In this document: piece after piece, positions 1 to 5,514 of the stretch
Layout: each line of letters starts with the position of its first letter
Numbering within the stretch: the stretch's first letter is position 1
Origin: JAUWQU01 sp964605095
Lineage (GTDB): Bacteria > Planctomycetota > Phycisphaerae > SM23-33
DNA: 5,554 bases
NCBI GenBank assembly: GCA_964605095.1
Contig: CAZSBS010000291.1
Coordinates: forward strand, 1-5,554
Direction of reading: 5' to 3'
Notes under the pieces: generated by a model
Told to the model about the DNA's origin: nothing
The model's database searches: none
What the model saw: only the letters and a program-made list of their open reading frames with translations
Position numbers and translations under genes: made by a program

Positions 1-1292
1 GTGGGGTGAACGTAGTCCTCAATCAGATTGAACCCCACCAGACCATGCTCACTCTGCTGCTCGAAGAGCAGATCGACATCGACCAACAACACCCCATGCT
101 GATGAGCGATCTCCCGGACTGCCGCATTCATTCCCGAGAGGCGGCGAACTGGCGAGGCATCCTCGTCGCACGCTCGCTGATAAGCCGAGCGGGCATCGTC
201 GAACCGACCAAGCCCCTCGTATGCGTGCCCCAACAGGAAATGGGTCTCCGCGTGATGAGGGGCTATGCGTGAGGCCTGCTCCAGGTCTGCCGCCGCCAAC
301 TCGAAACAGCCGCTCTTGAGGAGCCGGCTGCCCGACGCGAAAAGATCTGACCGCCTCCGGCGGTCATGCTCGGCAAGTGACGCCACGCCTGTCGAAGCCT
401 CCGGACGCCACTGGCGCAGATTGCAGGGGACGGTCGCCAGCACGACCTTGACGCCCGCCGCCTTGGCGCGACGGACCAACCGCTCCAGCCGCCAGCGATA
501 CTCGGCAACAATCGCCTCCTTTTCCTCCGGAGAATATATGTGCGTCTGGTCTCGCATGACCCGCGCCTCGAATCCGTCGGCGCGCGAGTGCGGAGAATCC
601 CGCAGACTCCCCACGGCAAGCCGGAGGCCGGAGTAAATCCGTGAGTACGACAGCGCATATTCCAGGCGCGTGCGGAGCGTGCCGCGATGCTTGAGCGCGT
701 CGAAAAATGCCGGCTCGATGAACTCGTTGTGCCCCGAGTAGACGAGGAACACGTCCGGCTTGTAGGCCTGTAGTTCATCGGCCACAATGTTCAGCCGGTG
801 CATGGCATAGGATACGCCGCTGGCGTTGACGGCTTCAACCTGCCGAACCGGATGGGTTGCCGCCAGCGACTCGCCAACGATGCTCGTGAAGGCGGCCTCG
901 GCGCCCCACGGAAAGCCGAAAGAACTGGATCCCCCCAGGCAGAAGATCCGCAACCCATTTGATGGTTTTTCGGCAAGAAATGACTGGTCGTTGAAAGTCA
1001 TATCGCGGGTGGCGGGCCGCGTCCGGTAGATCGGGCCTTCCCGCTGGAACACCTTCACCAGCCCCGAGAACCCCCTGAACGGATCTTCCTGCTCGATCAG
1101 CGTTGGCACACCTGCCACCCAGAGGCCCAGTTCCAGCAAGGTGATAATGCCCAGGCAGGTGACCGCCGAAAACAGTGCCTTTTTCCACGTGGCAATCTCC
1201 GGTCTGACGCCACCGACACTTCCTGTCATGTCCGGCGGTCTCGCCCTCTGCCGCCCCTTTTCGGTGATCTTCTTCCTACGTGACGTGCCCAT
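1..1292 (-). CDS. Membrane-anchored SGNH/GDSL-type hydrolase with TPR repeats (C-terminus beyond left edge)
   Basis: The minus strand reads open for 430 codons from the ATG at 1292-1290 to the left edge with no stop, so the 3' end is missing. Residues about 39-61 form one hydrophobic segment after a basic N-terminus (TSRRKK), suggesting a membrane anchor or uncleaved signal. SGNH-family landmarks follow in order: block I GGSSSFG (likely nucleophile Ser122), block II Gly159 in NASG, block III SGHNE (Asn189), and block V DYVHP (Asp426 and His429). Family members are esterases, acyl-hydrolases or sugar O-acetyl transferases/esterases; the substrate here cannot be told. Residues about 317-381 form one degenerate and one classical TPR (HFLLGHAYEGLGRFDDARSAY) lying between blocks III and V. 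Other frames of the region are Arg-rich and lack these motifs. Met22 (ATG at 1229) is an alternative start; neither start has a clear Shine-Dalgarno. The catalytic domain probably faces outside the cytoplasm. Confidence 0.88.
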   Translation of the reverse strand, partial: MGTSRRKKITEKGRQRARPPDMTGSVGGVRPEIATWKKALFSAVTCLGIITLLELGLWVAGVPTLIEQEDPFRGFSGLVKVFQREGPIYRTRPATRDMTFNDQSFLAEKPSNGLRIFCLGGSSSFGFPWGAEAAFTSIVGESLAATHPVRQVEAVNASGVSYAMHRLNIVADELQAYKPDVFLVYSGHNEFIEPAFFDALKHRGTLRTRLEYALSYSRIYSGLRLAVGSLRDSPHSRADGFEARVMRDQTHIYSPEEKEAIVAEYRWRLERLVRRAKAAGVKVVLATVPCNLRQWRPEASTGVASLAEHDRRRRSDLFASGSRLLKSGCFELAAADLEQASRIAPHHAETHFLLGHAYEGLGRFDDARSAYQRACDEDASPVRRLSGMNAAVREIAHQHGVLLVDVDLLFEQQSEHGLVGFNLIEDYVHP

Positions 1293-1307
1293 GGTTATAG
1301 TTATAGT
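1280..1307 (+). promoter_or_regulatory. Candidate divergent promoter for the thioredoxin-like gene
   Basis: On the plus strand, GTGACG (1280-1285, four of six matches to TTGACA) lies 16 nt before TATAGT (1302-1307, five of six matches to TATAAT). It would start transcription near 1314 and give a leader of about 125 nt before the ATG at 1439. Its -10 overlaps the -10 of the opposite promoter because TATAGTTATA is nearly self-complementary. The -35 lies inside the first codons of the SGNH gene. The call rests on consensus matching by eye only. Confidence 0.3.
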
Positions 1308-1328
1308 TCGGACATGCGACAGCAGCAA
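1294..1328 (-). promoter_or_regulatory. Candidate sigma70-like promoter of the SGNH hydrolase gene
   Basis: On the minus strand, TTGCTG (1328-1323) is followed after exactly 17 nt by TATAAC (1305-1300), then a second TATAAC (1299-1294) directly before the ATG at 1292. If the upstream -10 is used, transcription would begin at about the start codon, giving a leaderless or nearly leaderless mRNA. That agrees with the lack of a Shine-Dalgarno. The -35 matches consensus at only three positions, so this is a plausible but unproven assignment. Confidence 0.35.
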
Positions 1329-1360
1329 GAAAAGGGAAACCGCGGCAGCGCAGGCGGCAA

Positions 1361-1380
1361 GCGCCAGGTTAGCCTGGTGC
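1361..1380 (+). other. Leader hairpin upstream of the thioredoxin-like gene
   Basis: GCGCCAGG (1361-1368) and CCTGGTGC (1373-1380) pair over 8 bp, with one G-U wobble, around a TTAG loop. It would lie in the 5' leader of the mRNA if transcription starts near 1314. No T-run follows, so it is not an ordinary intrinsic terminator. Its role, if any, could be mRNA stabilisation or attenuation. Confidence 0.3.
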
Positions 1381-1438
1381 CGTGGCGCCGGTTGCGTTGC
1401 GGATGTTCGTAGTGTGCCCGAAAGGCAAGAGAAAGAAA

Positions 1439-2203
1439 ATGAGAGACACTACCTTACCCGGATTTACCCGATCGGCCGGGGCAGTTGCGGCATTGTCGGC
1501 CCTGTTGTTTGCGGTGTCGGCCGCGCCCGCGGCCAAGGCCCCGACGACTCAGCCGGCCTCCCCGGCCTCTGCCCAGCCTGGCAGCCCGGCCGAGCCCGCG
1601 AGCCAGCCGGCCCCGGCGCCCACGACCGCGCCGGCGGAGCCGTGCGTGCTGCCCACAGCCGCCACCACTCGCCCCGCCGGCGGGCAGATCACGCAGTTCG
1701 GCGCCGGTTCGCCCTTCGACATCGAGTACAAGCCCCCGAAGGAAGTTGGCGGCAAGCGGATGTGGGCCTCATCCTGCCTTTGGGCCACGGCGCCAAAGCT
1801 CGAGGTGGAAAAGTGGCTCACCGCCGATCCGAACACCAAAGGCAAGTTCGTGCTCATCGAGTTCTGGGCGACGTGGTGTCCACCCTGCCGCAAGTCGATC
1901 GAGCTGCTCAACGACCTGCACAAGAAGTTCGGCAAGCATCTGGTCGTCATCGGCATCTCCGACCAGACCGAGGACGCCGTGCGTGCCCTCAAGACGCCGA
2001 AGATCGAGTACTTCAGCGCCATCGACACCAAGGCCCGCACGAAGAAGGAACTGGGCGTCTTCGGCATCCCGCACGTGATAATCATCGAGCCCGGCGGCTG
2101 CGTCGTCTGGGAAGGCTTCCCGCTGCTGAAGGACTACGAACTTACCGAGAAGCTCGTCGGCAAGATGATCGAGATTGGCCGAAAGAGCGGCTCGCTGAAG
2201 TAG
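1439..2203 (+). CDS. Exported TlpA-like thioredoxin-fold protein
   Basis: A 254-residue protein ending in TAG. The chosen ATG at 1439 follows a purine-rich stretch (GGCAAGAGAAAGAAA) and gives a normal export signal: basic start, hydrophobic residues about 14-29 (AVAALSALLFAVSAA), then a Pro/Ala/Thr-rich spacer to about residue 70. A GTG at 1382 would add 19 residues that do not look like a signal start. Residues about 118-250 are a thioredoxin fold of the TlpA/ResA type: strand FVLIEFWATW, active site Cys147-Pro-Pro-Cys150, strand LVVIGIS (168-174), and cis-Pro loop FGIPHVIII with Pro211. Relatives are periplasmic or membrane-bound thiol-disulfide reductases that reduce partners such as apocytochromes; the partner here is unknown. 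The segment before the fold (KRMWASSCLWA, Cys113) is not the usual TlpA lead-in, and Cys69, Cys113 and Cys221 are extra cysteines. No cytochrome-maturation gene is nearby. Confidence 0.9.
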   Translation: MRDTTLPGFTRSAGAVAALSALLFAVSAAPAAKAPTTQPASPASAQPGSPAEPASQPAPAPTTAPAEPCVLPTAATTRPAGGQITQFGAGSPFDIEYKPPKEVGGKRMWASSCLWATAPKLEVEKWLTADPNTKGKFVLIEFWATWCPPCRKSIELLNDLHKKFGKHLVVIGISDQTEDAVRALKTPKIEYFSAIDTKARTKKELGVFGIPHVIIIEPGGCVVWEGFPLLKDYELTEKLVGKMIEIGRKSGSLK

Positions 2204-2223
2204 CCGCCGCGGTCGAACATGAG

Positions 2224-2243
2224 CCGGCGCAACCCCGCGCCGG
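2224..2243 (+). other. GC hairpin between the thioredoxin-like and lipoprotein genes
   Basis: CCGGCGC (2224-2230) and GCGCCGG (2237-2243) form a perfect 7-bp stem with loop AACCCC, 20 nt after the TAG of the thioredoxin-like gene. What follows is purine-rich (GAAGCAAGCAAG), not a T-run, so termination would have to be weak or Rho-assisted. It could instead protect an mRNA 3' end or cause differential expression of the downstream pair. Confidence 0.35.
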
Positions 2244-2327
2244 GAAGCAAGCAAGAACGCGGGCTGCTGCCTGTTTCCCAAGCGGTTATGGCCGGGCTAA
2301 AAACGGCAGTCATCCGTGACGGTCAGA

Positions 2328-2333
2328 AGGAAG
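2328..2333 (+). promoter_or_regulatory. Ribosome binding site that decides the GTG start of the lipoprotein
   Basis: AGGAAG, six bases long, lies 5 nt upstream of the GTG at 2339-2341. It selects this start over the longer in-frame option at 2219, whose N-terminal extension is Arg/Lys/Gln-rich and would bury the lipoprotein signal inside the protein. Confidence 0.6.
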
Positions 2334-2338
2334 CAACG

Positions 2339-3013
2339 GTGACGCGGATTCGATTAGCACATGTTTCGGCGATCCTTGCCCTGTGCGTGGCGGGATGTGG
2401 CTCCAAGTCAGATTCCAGCCGCTCGGAACAGGATCGGGCCGGTCGGGTCGCGGCCATGCTGGGCCAGCGCCCATCCGATGGCGGGGCTGAGCTTGTAAAG
2501 GCCCTTGGCGACGCCAATCCCTCGGTGCGCAAAGCGGCGGCGGCCGCGCTGAGTTCCTGCCTGACCGAGGGGAACCGCCCGGCGCTGGTCCGGGCGAGCC
2601 GCGACAGCCAAGGCGAGGTGCGGGCCAGTGCGGTCGTCACCCTCAGCCTTTATAAAGACAAGGAGGCGGCAAAGCGGCTCGGCGAGATCCTGGCCGGCGA
2701 CACGGACGAGACGGTCAAGGCCTTCGCCGCGAGCGGACTGGGGATGAATCAGTCTCCGGAGGCCGTCGTGGCCTTGATGGAGAACGCCGAAAAAAACCCC
2801 TCCCTCACCACCCGCCGACGGGCGATGAAGTACTTGATCGCCAGGCTCGGCCTGAAGTTCTGGCGGGAAGTGGACCCCCTCAGCCGTGATTGGGCCGGGC
2901 TGATCGAAAATATCAAGAGCCAGAAGCCAATCCAGGACGCGTACACCGCCTGCAACGCTGTATTGCAGCGCCGGCCGCAAGACATGCCGGATCCCGGTCA
3001 CGTCGCGAAGTAA
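2339..3013 (+). CDS. HEAT-repeat lipoprotein
   Basis: A 224-residue protein from GTG (2339) to TAA. The N-terminus is a compact lipoprotein signal: basic TRIR, hydrophobic LAHVSAILALC, then lipobox VAGC with Cys20 as the lipidated residue, followed by a polar linker (GSKSDSSRSEQD). Residues about 48-170 are successive HEAT-like helical pairs: ELVKALGDANPSVRKAAAAAL (51-71), a second near 80-105 (PALVRASRDSQGEVRASAVV), a third near 110-135 (AKRLGEILAG, ETVKAFAASGLG), and a looser fourth near 141-170. The Asp-x-x-x-x-Val-Arg/Lys turn is typical of bacterial HEAT (PBS-lyase-like) repeats. These are protein-binding scaffolds, with no catalytic residues visible. The C-terminal 50 residues are not repeats and are unrecognised. 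The pseudopilin gene follows after 9 nt, so the two are almost certainly co-expressed and might act at the same envelope site. Specific function unknown. Confidence 0.85.
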   Translation: MTRIRLAHVSAILALCVAGCGSKSDSSRSEQDRAGRVAAMLGQRPSDGGAELVKALGDANPSVRKAAAAALSSCLTEGNRPALVRASRDSQGEVRASAVVTLSLYKDKEAAKRLGEILAGDTDETVKAFAASGLGMNQSPEAVVALMENAEKNPSLTTRRRAMKYLIARLGLKFWREVDPLSRDWAGLIENIKSQKPIQDAYTACNAVLQRRPQDMPDPGHVAK

Positions 3014-3022
3014 CCATATACT

Positions 3023-4048
3023 ATGGCAACGAATACAAATATGAAAAAGCGGGCTTTCACACTGGCGGAACTGATGGTTGTGATCGGCATAATCGCCTTG
3101 CTTGTGATGCTGGTGTCGCCCAGCTTGATGAAAGGCTTGAACCTGGCACGCCGCACGATCTGCCAGAACAACCTGGCCCGGTTGTCGACCGTCCTGCCAA
3201 AGGCCAGCGGAATCAACTTCATTCGTCCCAACAGCGTCTCCCAGCTTAGCGAGTACTTCCCTGACTGGCAGATGTGGCCGGCGCAGGCTTTCCAGACGAT
3301 CAGCGACCCGGCATTGTTTCGCTGCCCGGAGGATGATTCGCCACAAACCATGGATTACTCGGCTGTCCACAAGCGCGTGACTTTTCGCAGCAGCTATGGC
3401 GGCGGGGTCGAGATCAATCTGGCAACACAGCTTGGGGACAACAATTACTACCTTGGCCGCACCGGGTTCGATTCCGTTAAGGGCAAGTACTCCGAGTACG
3501 TCTTCGAGGAGGCGGGCAACATCCTCGTGTGGGCGGTTACACCCGGCTACGGGGACTTCTGGATCCCCACCAACCACAATGATGGTTTTATCCGCATCTA
3601 CAACCTGACCGGCGAACTCGTGGTCATAGCCTGCAACTGCGGCGGCGATAACCAGCTCTGGATCGACAACAAGCCCGCCTTCGGTCCCGATGCCGGCAAC
3701 CTCCAGCACACGCAACTGAACCGCAACGTCGGCAAGACCCTCAAGATCGGGTCAGGCGTTTCCACGCTCGCCAGCTACGGCGTGAACAGCTACGCTCACC
3801 GGTACCCTTACAGTTCGTCCGTGCTGGTGCTGATGGACTACACGGGCGACGGCGTCAGCATGTGCGCGGATCCCGACGAACCGGCCAAGGTCCGCGAGCA
3901 GCTCCTCAAGAGCCTCCGCCATCTCGACCGCCTGAACATCCTCAAGACCGACGGGAGCGTTCAGGCTATGGGCCTGTCGAACATCGATCCGGCCCTGAAC
4001 CGCCAGTTGTGGAATCCGAAGAACCTGCTGCCGCACGCGGATGATTAG
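3023..4048 (+). CDS. Type II secretion/type IV pilin-like pseudopilin with H-x9-DG C-terminus
   Basis: A 341-residue protein ending in TAG. A class III prepilin signal opens it: MKKRA then FTLAELMVVIGIIALLVML, with cleavage expected between Ala11 and Phe12 and the conserved Glu at mature position 5 (Glu16). The residue before the cut is Ala instead of the more usual Gly. Hydrophobic residues 12-32 form the N-terminal helix that packs into pseudopili. The rest is the globular periplasmic domain, with FRCPED near 99-104 and SYGVNSYAHR near 251-260, as in planctomycete DUF1559-like pseudopilins. RHLDRLNILKTDG (299-311) is an exact H-x9-DG motif with His300, Asp310 and Gly311. Cysteines 47, 101, 204, 206 and 281 could form disulfides. 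ATG 3041 is a credible alternative start giving a five-residue leader; neither start has a strong Shine-Dalgarno, so coupling to the lipoprotein gene 9 nt upstream is likely. No secretion ATPase or prepilin peptidase gene is in the window. Confidence 0.92.
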   Translation: MATNTNMKKRAFTLAELMVVIGIIALLVMLVSPSLMKGLNLARRTICQNNLARLSTVLPKASGINFIRPNSVSQLSEYFPDWQMWPAQAFQTISDPALFRCPEDDSPQTMDYSAVHKRVTFRSSYGGGVEINLATQLGDNNYYLGRTGFDSVKGKYSEYVFEEAGNILVWAVTPGYGDFWIPTNHNDGFIRIYNLTGELVVIACNCGGDNQLWIDNKPAFGPDAGNLQHTQLNRNVGKTLKIGSGVSTLASYGVNSYAHRYPYSSSVLVLMDYTGDGVSMCADPDEPAKVREQLLKSLRHLDRLNILKTDGSVQAMGLSNIDPALNRQLWNPKNLLPHADD

Positions 4049-4050
4049 AG

Positions 4051-4147
4051 CAGTTTAAGTTTTTGTGTAGCAGGTCGGCCATCGCCGAGGACGAGCCAGG
4101 CAAGGAAGCCGAAGCAGGCGACGCCTTAGCATCGCCGATGCAAACTG
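4051..4147. repeat. Repeat-like block bounded by CAGTTT / AAACTG
   Basis: The inverted hexamers CAGTTT (4051-4056) and AAACTG (4142-4147) bracket a 97-nt block. Within it CATCGCCGA occurs twice as a direct repeat (4080-4088 and 4130-4138), and GCATC-GCC-GATGC forms a short hairpin (4129-4141). This resembles a small intergenic repeat or a remnant of a non-autonomous element. No second copy lies in the window, and six-base ends can arise by chance. Confidence 0.2.
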
Positions 4148-4250
4148 ACGCAGCATGGCGACGCGAAGCGAACCACAAGCCGGGATTGTCGCAAGGTCCA
4201 GTTCGCCCCGTCTGAGGAGCGTCCGCTGGACGTGGGAGTGAATGACGTCG

Positions 4251-4311
4251 TGCCTGTTCGCTATCCCAAGGGCGATGCTTCCGAAGCGGCAGTTATCCTT
4301 CGGGACAGGCA
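4251..4311. ncRNA. Possible structured RNA with a three-way junction
   Basis: An outer stem TGCCTGT (4251-4257) / ACAGGCA (4305-4311), 7 bp and perfect, encloses two hairpins: TCGC (4258-4261) / GCGA (4272-4275), and CCGAAG (4281-4286) / CTTCGG (4298-4303). The first hairpin abuts the outer stem directly and the second is one base away, giving a compact junction. The strand cannot be assigned because the stems contain no G-U pairs. It matches no RNA family I recognise and may be a chance fold in GC-rich DNA. Confidence 0.2.
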
Positions 4312-4326
4312 ATAGAGACGGATACC

Positions 4327-4363
4327 AAAACAGAGCTTGCGAGCCCGGCTTTCGCGGCGCTCT
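4327..4363 (-). terminator. Candidate intrinsic terminator of the three-module gene
   Basis: On the minus strand AGAGC (4363-4359) pairs with GCTCT (4336-4332), enclosing an inner GCGA/TCGC stem separated by a small internal loop. G and then TTTT follow (complement of 4330-4327). It lies 28 nt after the TGA at 4391, where a terminator for that gene is expected. The T-run is short, so the call is moderate. Confidence 0.4.
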
Positions 4364-4390
4364 CGGCGACAAACCCGGGCCGCGGACGGT

Positions 4391-5245
4391 TCAGTTTCGT
4401 GAGGCGGTCTGGGTGTCGACCTGGGCTTCGATCAGCCAGCGCAGGCCGCCCTGAATGTAGTACTTGTACCGGATCACCTGGTCCTTGGCGAGGCCCTTGA
4501 GAGTCTGGGCCAGGTTTGCGCTGGCGGCGGGCAGGCCGGCTGCGGACTCGGCCGGGCGGATGAGAAGGAACTCCGTGCCCTTGGCGCCAATCACGACGGC
4601 CTGGGGGCAGGAGACGTTCTGGATGCCGAGCCTGCCGTTGATGATGTTCTTCTCGCCGACACTGAGGACCCGTGCGGTGCCGCTGACGATGGCTGGGCGG
4701 ATGTCCTTGATGACGAACATGTAGTCGATGGTCTCGTAGTCGATGCAGACCTGCTCGCCGGGGGAGAACTGCCGGACCCGTTTGGCCATCTCGGGATCGC
4801 TCAGAGTCGCGGGCTTGCCTGCCCCGGCGTCGGGGTTCGGCACGTTGCGGATAACGAATGTCCAGCCAATCGCCGCCTTGGACGCCCGCAGCCCCGTATA
4901 CGCGGCGGAGCCGACGCGCAAGGCCCTGACGCCCTCGACCGTGAAGGTCATGGCCCCCTGGTCGGCGTCGCCGGCGTCGGAAGAGGACGAGGCGGACTTG
5001 GCGGGCTTGGCCAGCGGCGTGACGTTGGTGATCCACCGCGTGGCGCCAAGGTAGAGGAAGTCGATCTTGAGCCGATCGCCGATCTTGAGCGTCGGGGCCA
5101 GCGAGCTGACCACGGGTGTGGGGTTCAGCGTGCCCTTGATCGCCTTCTTGTCGTCGGCGTTGGACGCCAGGAACCCAGCCGCCGATGATGTGCCATCGGG
5201 AACCGCAGTCAGAAGAACGGTCGGGGCGGAATTGTTCGTGCCCAT
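4391..5245 (-). CDS. Unrecognised protein with three copies of a beta-rich module (body of an interrupted gene)
   Basis: From ATG 5245 to TGA 4391-4393 this gives 284 residues. The family is not recognised. Three segments share one pattern, Gly-Asp/Glu-x-hydrophobic-x-Ile-Asp-aromatic: GDRLKIDFLYLGATRWITNV (56-75), GEQVCIDYETIDYMFVIKDI (163-182, ungapped to the first), and KDQVIRYKYYIQGGLRWLIE (254-273, one-residue gap). Alternating hydrophobic residues suggest beta strands, and after the first two copies comes a second strand-rich stretch (100-136 and 188-231). Linkers rich in Ser, Asp and Ala (81-98, 232-244) separate them. The frame is favoured over the overlapping minus-strand frame because its composition is protein-like and not Arg/His-rich. 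ATG 5245 has no good Shine-Dalgarno and no export signal. The same frame upstream holds a clear signal/anchor from 5407, split off by the TGA at 5324-5326, so 5245 is probably not the ancestral start. Confidence 0.75.
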   Translation of the reverse strand: MGTNNSAPTVLLTAVPDGTSSAAGFLASNADDKKAIKGTLNPTPVVSSLAPTLKIGDRLKIDFLYLGATRWITNVTPLAKPAKSASSSSDAGDADQGAMTFTVEGVRALRVGSAAYTGLRASKAAIGWTFVIRNVPNPDAGAGKPATLSDPEMAKRVRQFSPGEQVCIDYETIDYMFVIKDIRPAIVSGTARVLSVGEKNIINGRLGIQNVSCPQAVVIGAKGTEFLLIRPAESAAGLPAASANLAQTLKGLAKDQVIRYKYYIQGGLRWLIEAQVDTQTASRN

Positions 5246-5323
5246 CGCCCAACCGACGAACGTGGCTTCGCATTTTGCCGGAACTGGAGTTGAGCCTGCC
5301 GTAGGCCCACAGCCGCCGCCGCT

Positions 5324-5407
5324 TCAGCCAACCCCCGAGCGCACATTCACCAGAATGGCGCTCAGCACGATGGCCAGGATGGCCAGCTTGAAAATGACCT
5401 TCTTCAT
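5324..5407 (-). pseudogene. Signal peptide/membrane anchor of the three-module gene, ended by in-frame TGA
   Basis: ATG 5407 opens 27 codons: MKKVIFK, a hydrophobic stretch to about residue 22 (LAILAIVLSAILVNV), then RSGVG and TGA at 5326-5324. AAGTGAG lies 7 nt upstream as a fair Shine-Dalgarno. The frame is exactly that of the downstream body: the offset to ATG 5245 is 162 nt, 54 codons. After the TGA it continues SGGGCGPTAGS and on into the body without another stop. This looks like the real N-terminus of one protein cut by a point change, a base-calling error or a recoded TGA. Read alone it would be a 27-residue membrane peptide. Whether the gene is dead or read through cannot be told here. 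Confidence 0.55.
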
Positions 5408-5476
5408 CGGATCGCTCACTTGTCGCTAAAGGTCGCTGCCCGCATCCGCGCGGCGCATAAGCGCCACACACCGAAT

Positions 5477-5505
5477 ATTCTATCCCCATTATCGGTCCTT
5501 GGAAA
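5477..5505 (-). promoter_or_regulatory. Candidate sigma70-like promoter of the three-module gene
   Basis: On the minus strand TTTCCA (5505-5500, four of six matches) is followed after 17 nt by TAGAAT (5482-5477, five of six matches). Transcription would begin near 5470, giving a leader of about 60 nt before ATG 5407. Its position supports 5407, not 5245, as the original start. Confidence 0.4.
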
Positions 5506-5514
5506 GCATATTCG

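Larger units (their letters stand above)
4049..4390. other. 342-nt noncoding gap between convergent genes
   Basis: No convincing gene is seen. Open frames here give Arg/Pro/Ser-rich peptides without domain features, and one of them is merely the minus-strand continuation past the TGA at 4391-4393. The gap holds a T-rich stretch (TTTAAGTTTTTGTG) just after the pseudopilin stop but without a strong preceding hairpin, a GC-rich repeat-like block near 4051-4147, a small perfect hairpin (CGTCC-GCT-GGACG, 4220-4232), a multi-stem fold at 4251-4311, and a terminator-like hairpin at 4327-4363. Confidence 0.7.

Noticed and set aside
263..1188. Shorter minus-strand open frames within the SGNH gene
   Set aside because: They are offset frames of the 430-codon frame that carries all the SGNH and TPR motifs.
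1141..2319. A 392-codon plus-strand open frame over the divergent region and the thioredoxin-like gene
   Set aside because: Out of frame with the CPPC thioredoxin; the translation is Arg/Ala-rich and featureless.
2408..3715. A 435-codon minus-strand open frame opposite the lipoprotein and pseudopilin genes
   Set aside because: It is the mirror of GC-rich codons on the plus strand. It has no domain, signal or ribosome site, and it spans two well-supported genes.
4066..4126. Faint resemblance of AGGCAAGGAAGCCGAAGCAGG to the SRP RNA core
   Set aside because: The conserved GGAAGCAGC loop order is not matched and the flanks do not form the long SRP hairpin.
4055..4390. Continuation of the three-module gene past its TGA at 4391, in frame for about 110 more codons
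   Set aside because: The extension has no repeat, hydrophobic pattern or domain and crosses the likely terminator; an open stretch of this length is not rare in GC-rich DNA.
4391..4393. Genome-wide TGA reassignment as the reason for the TGA at 5324
   Set aside because: The same gene ends at a TGA where coding character stops, just before a terminator-like hairpin. The other genes use TAA or TAG, so there is no support for general recoding.
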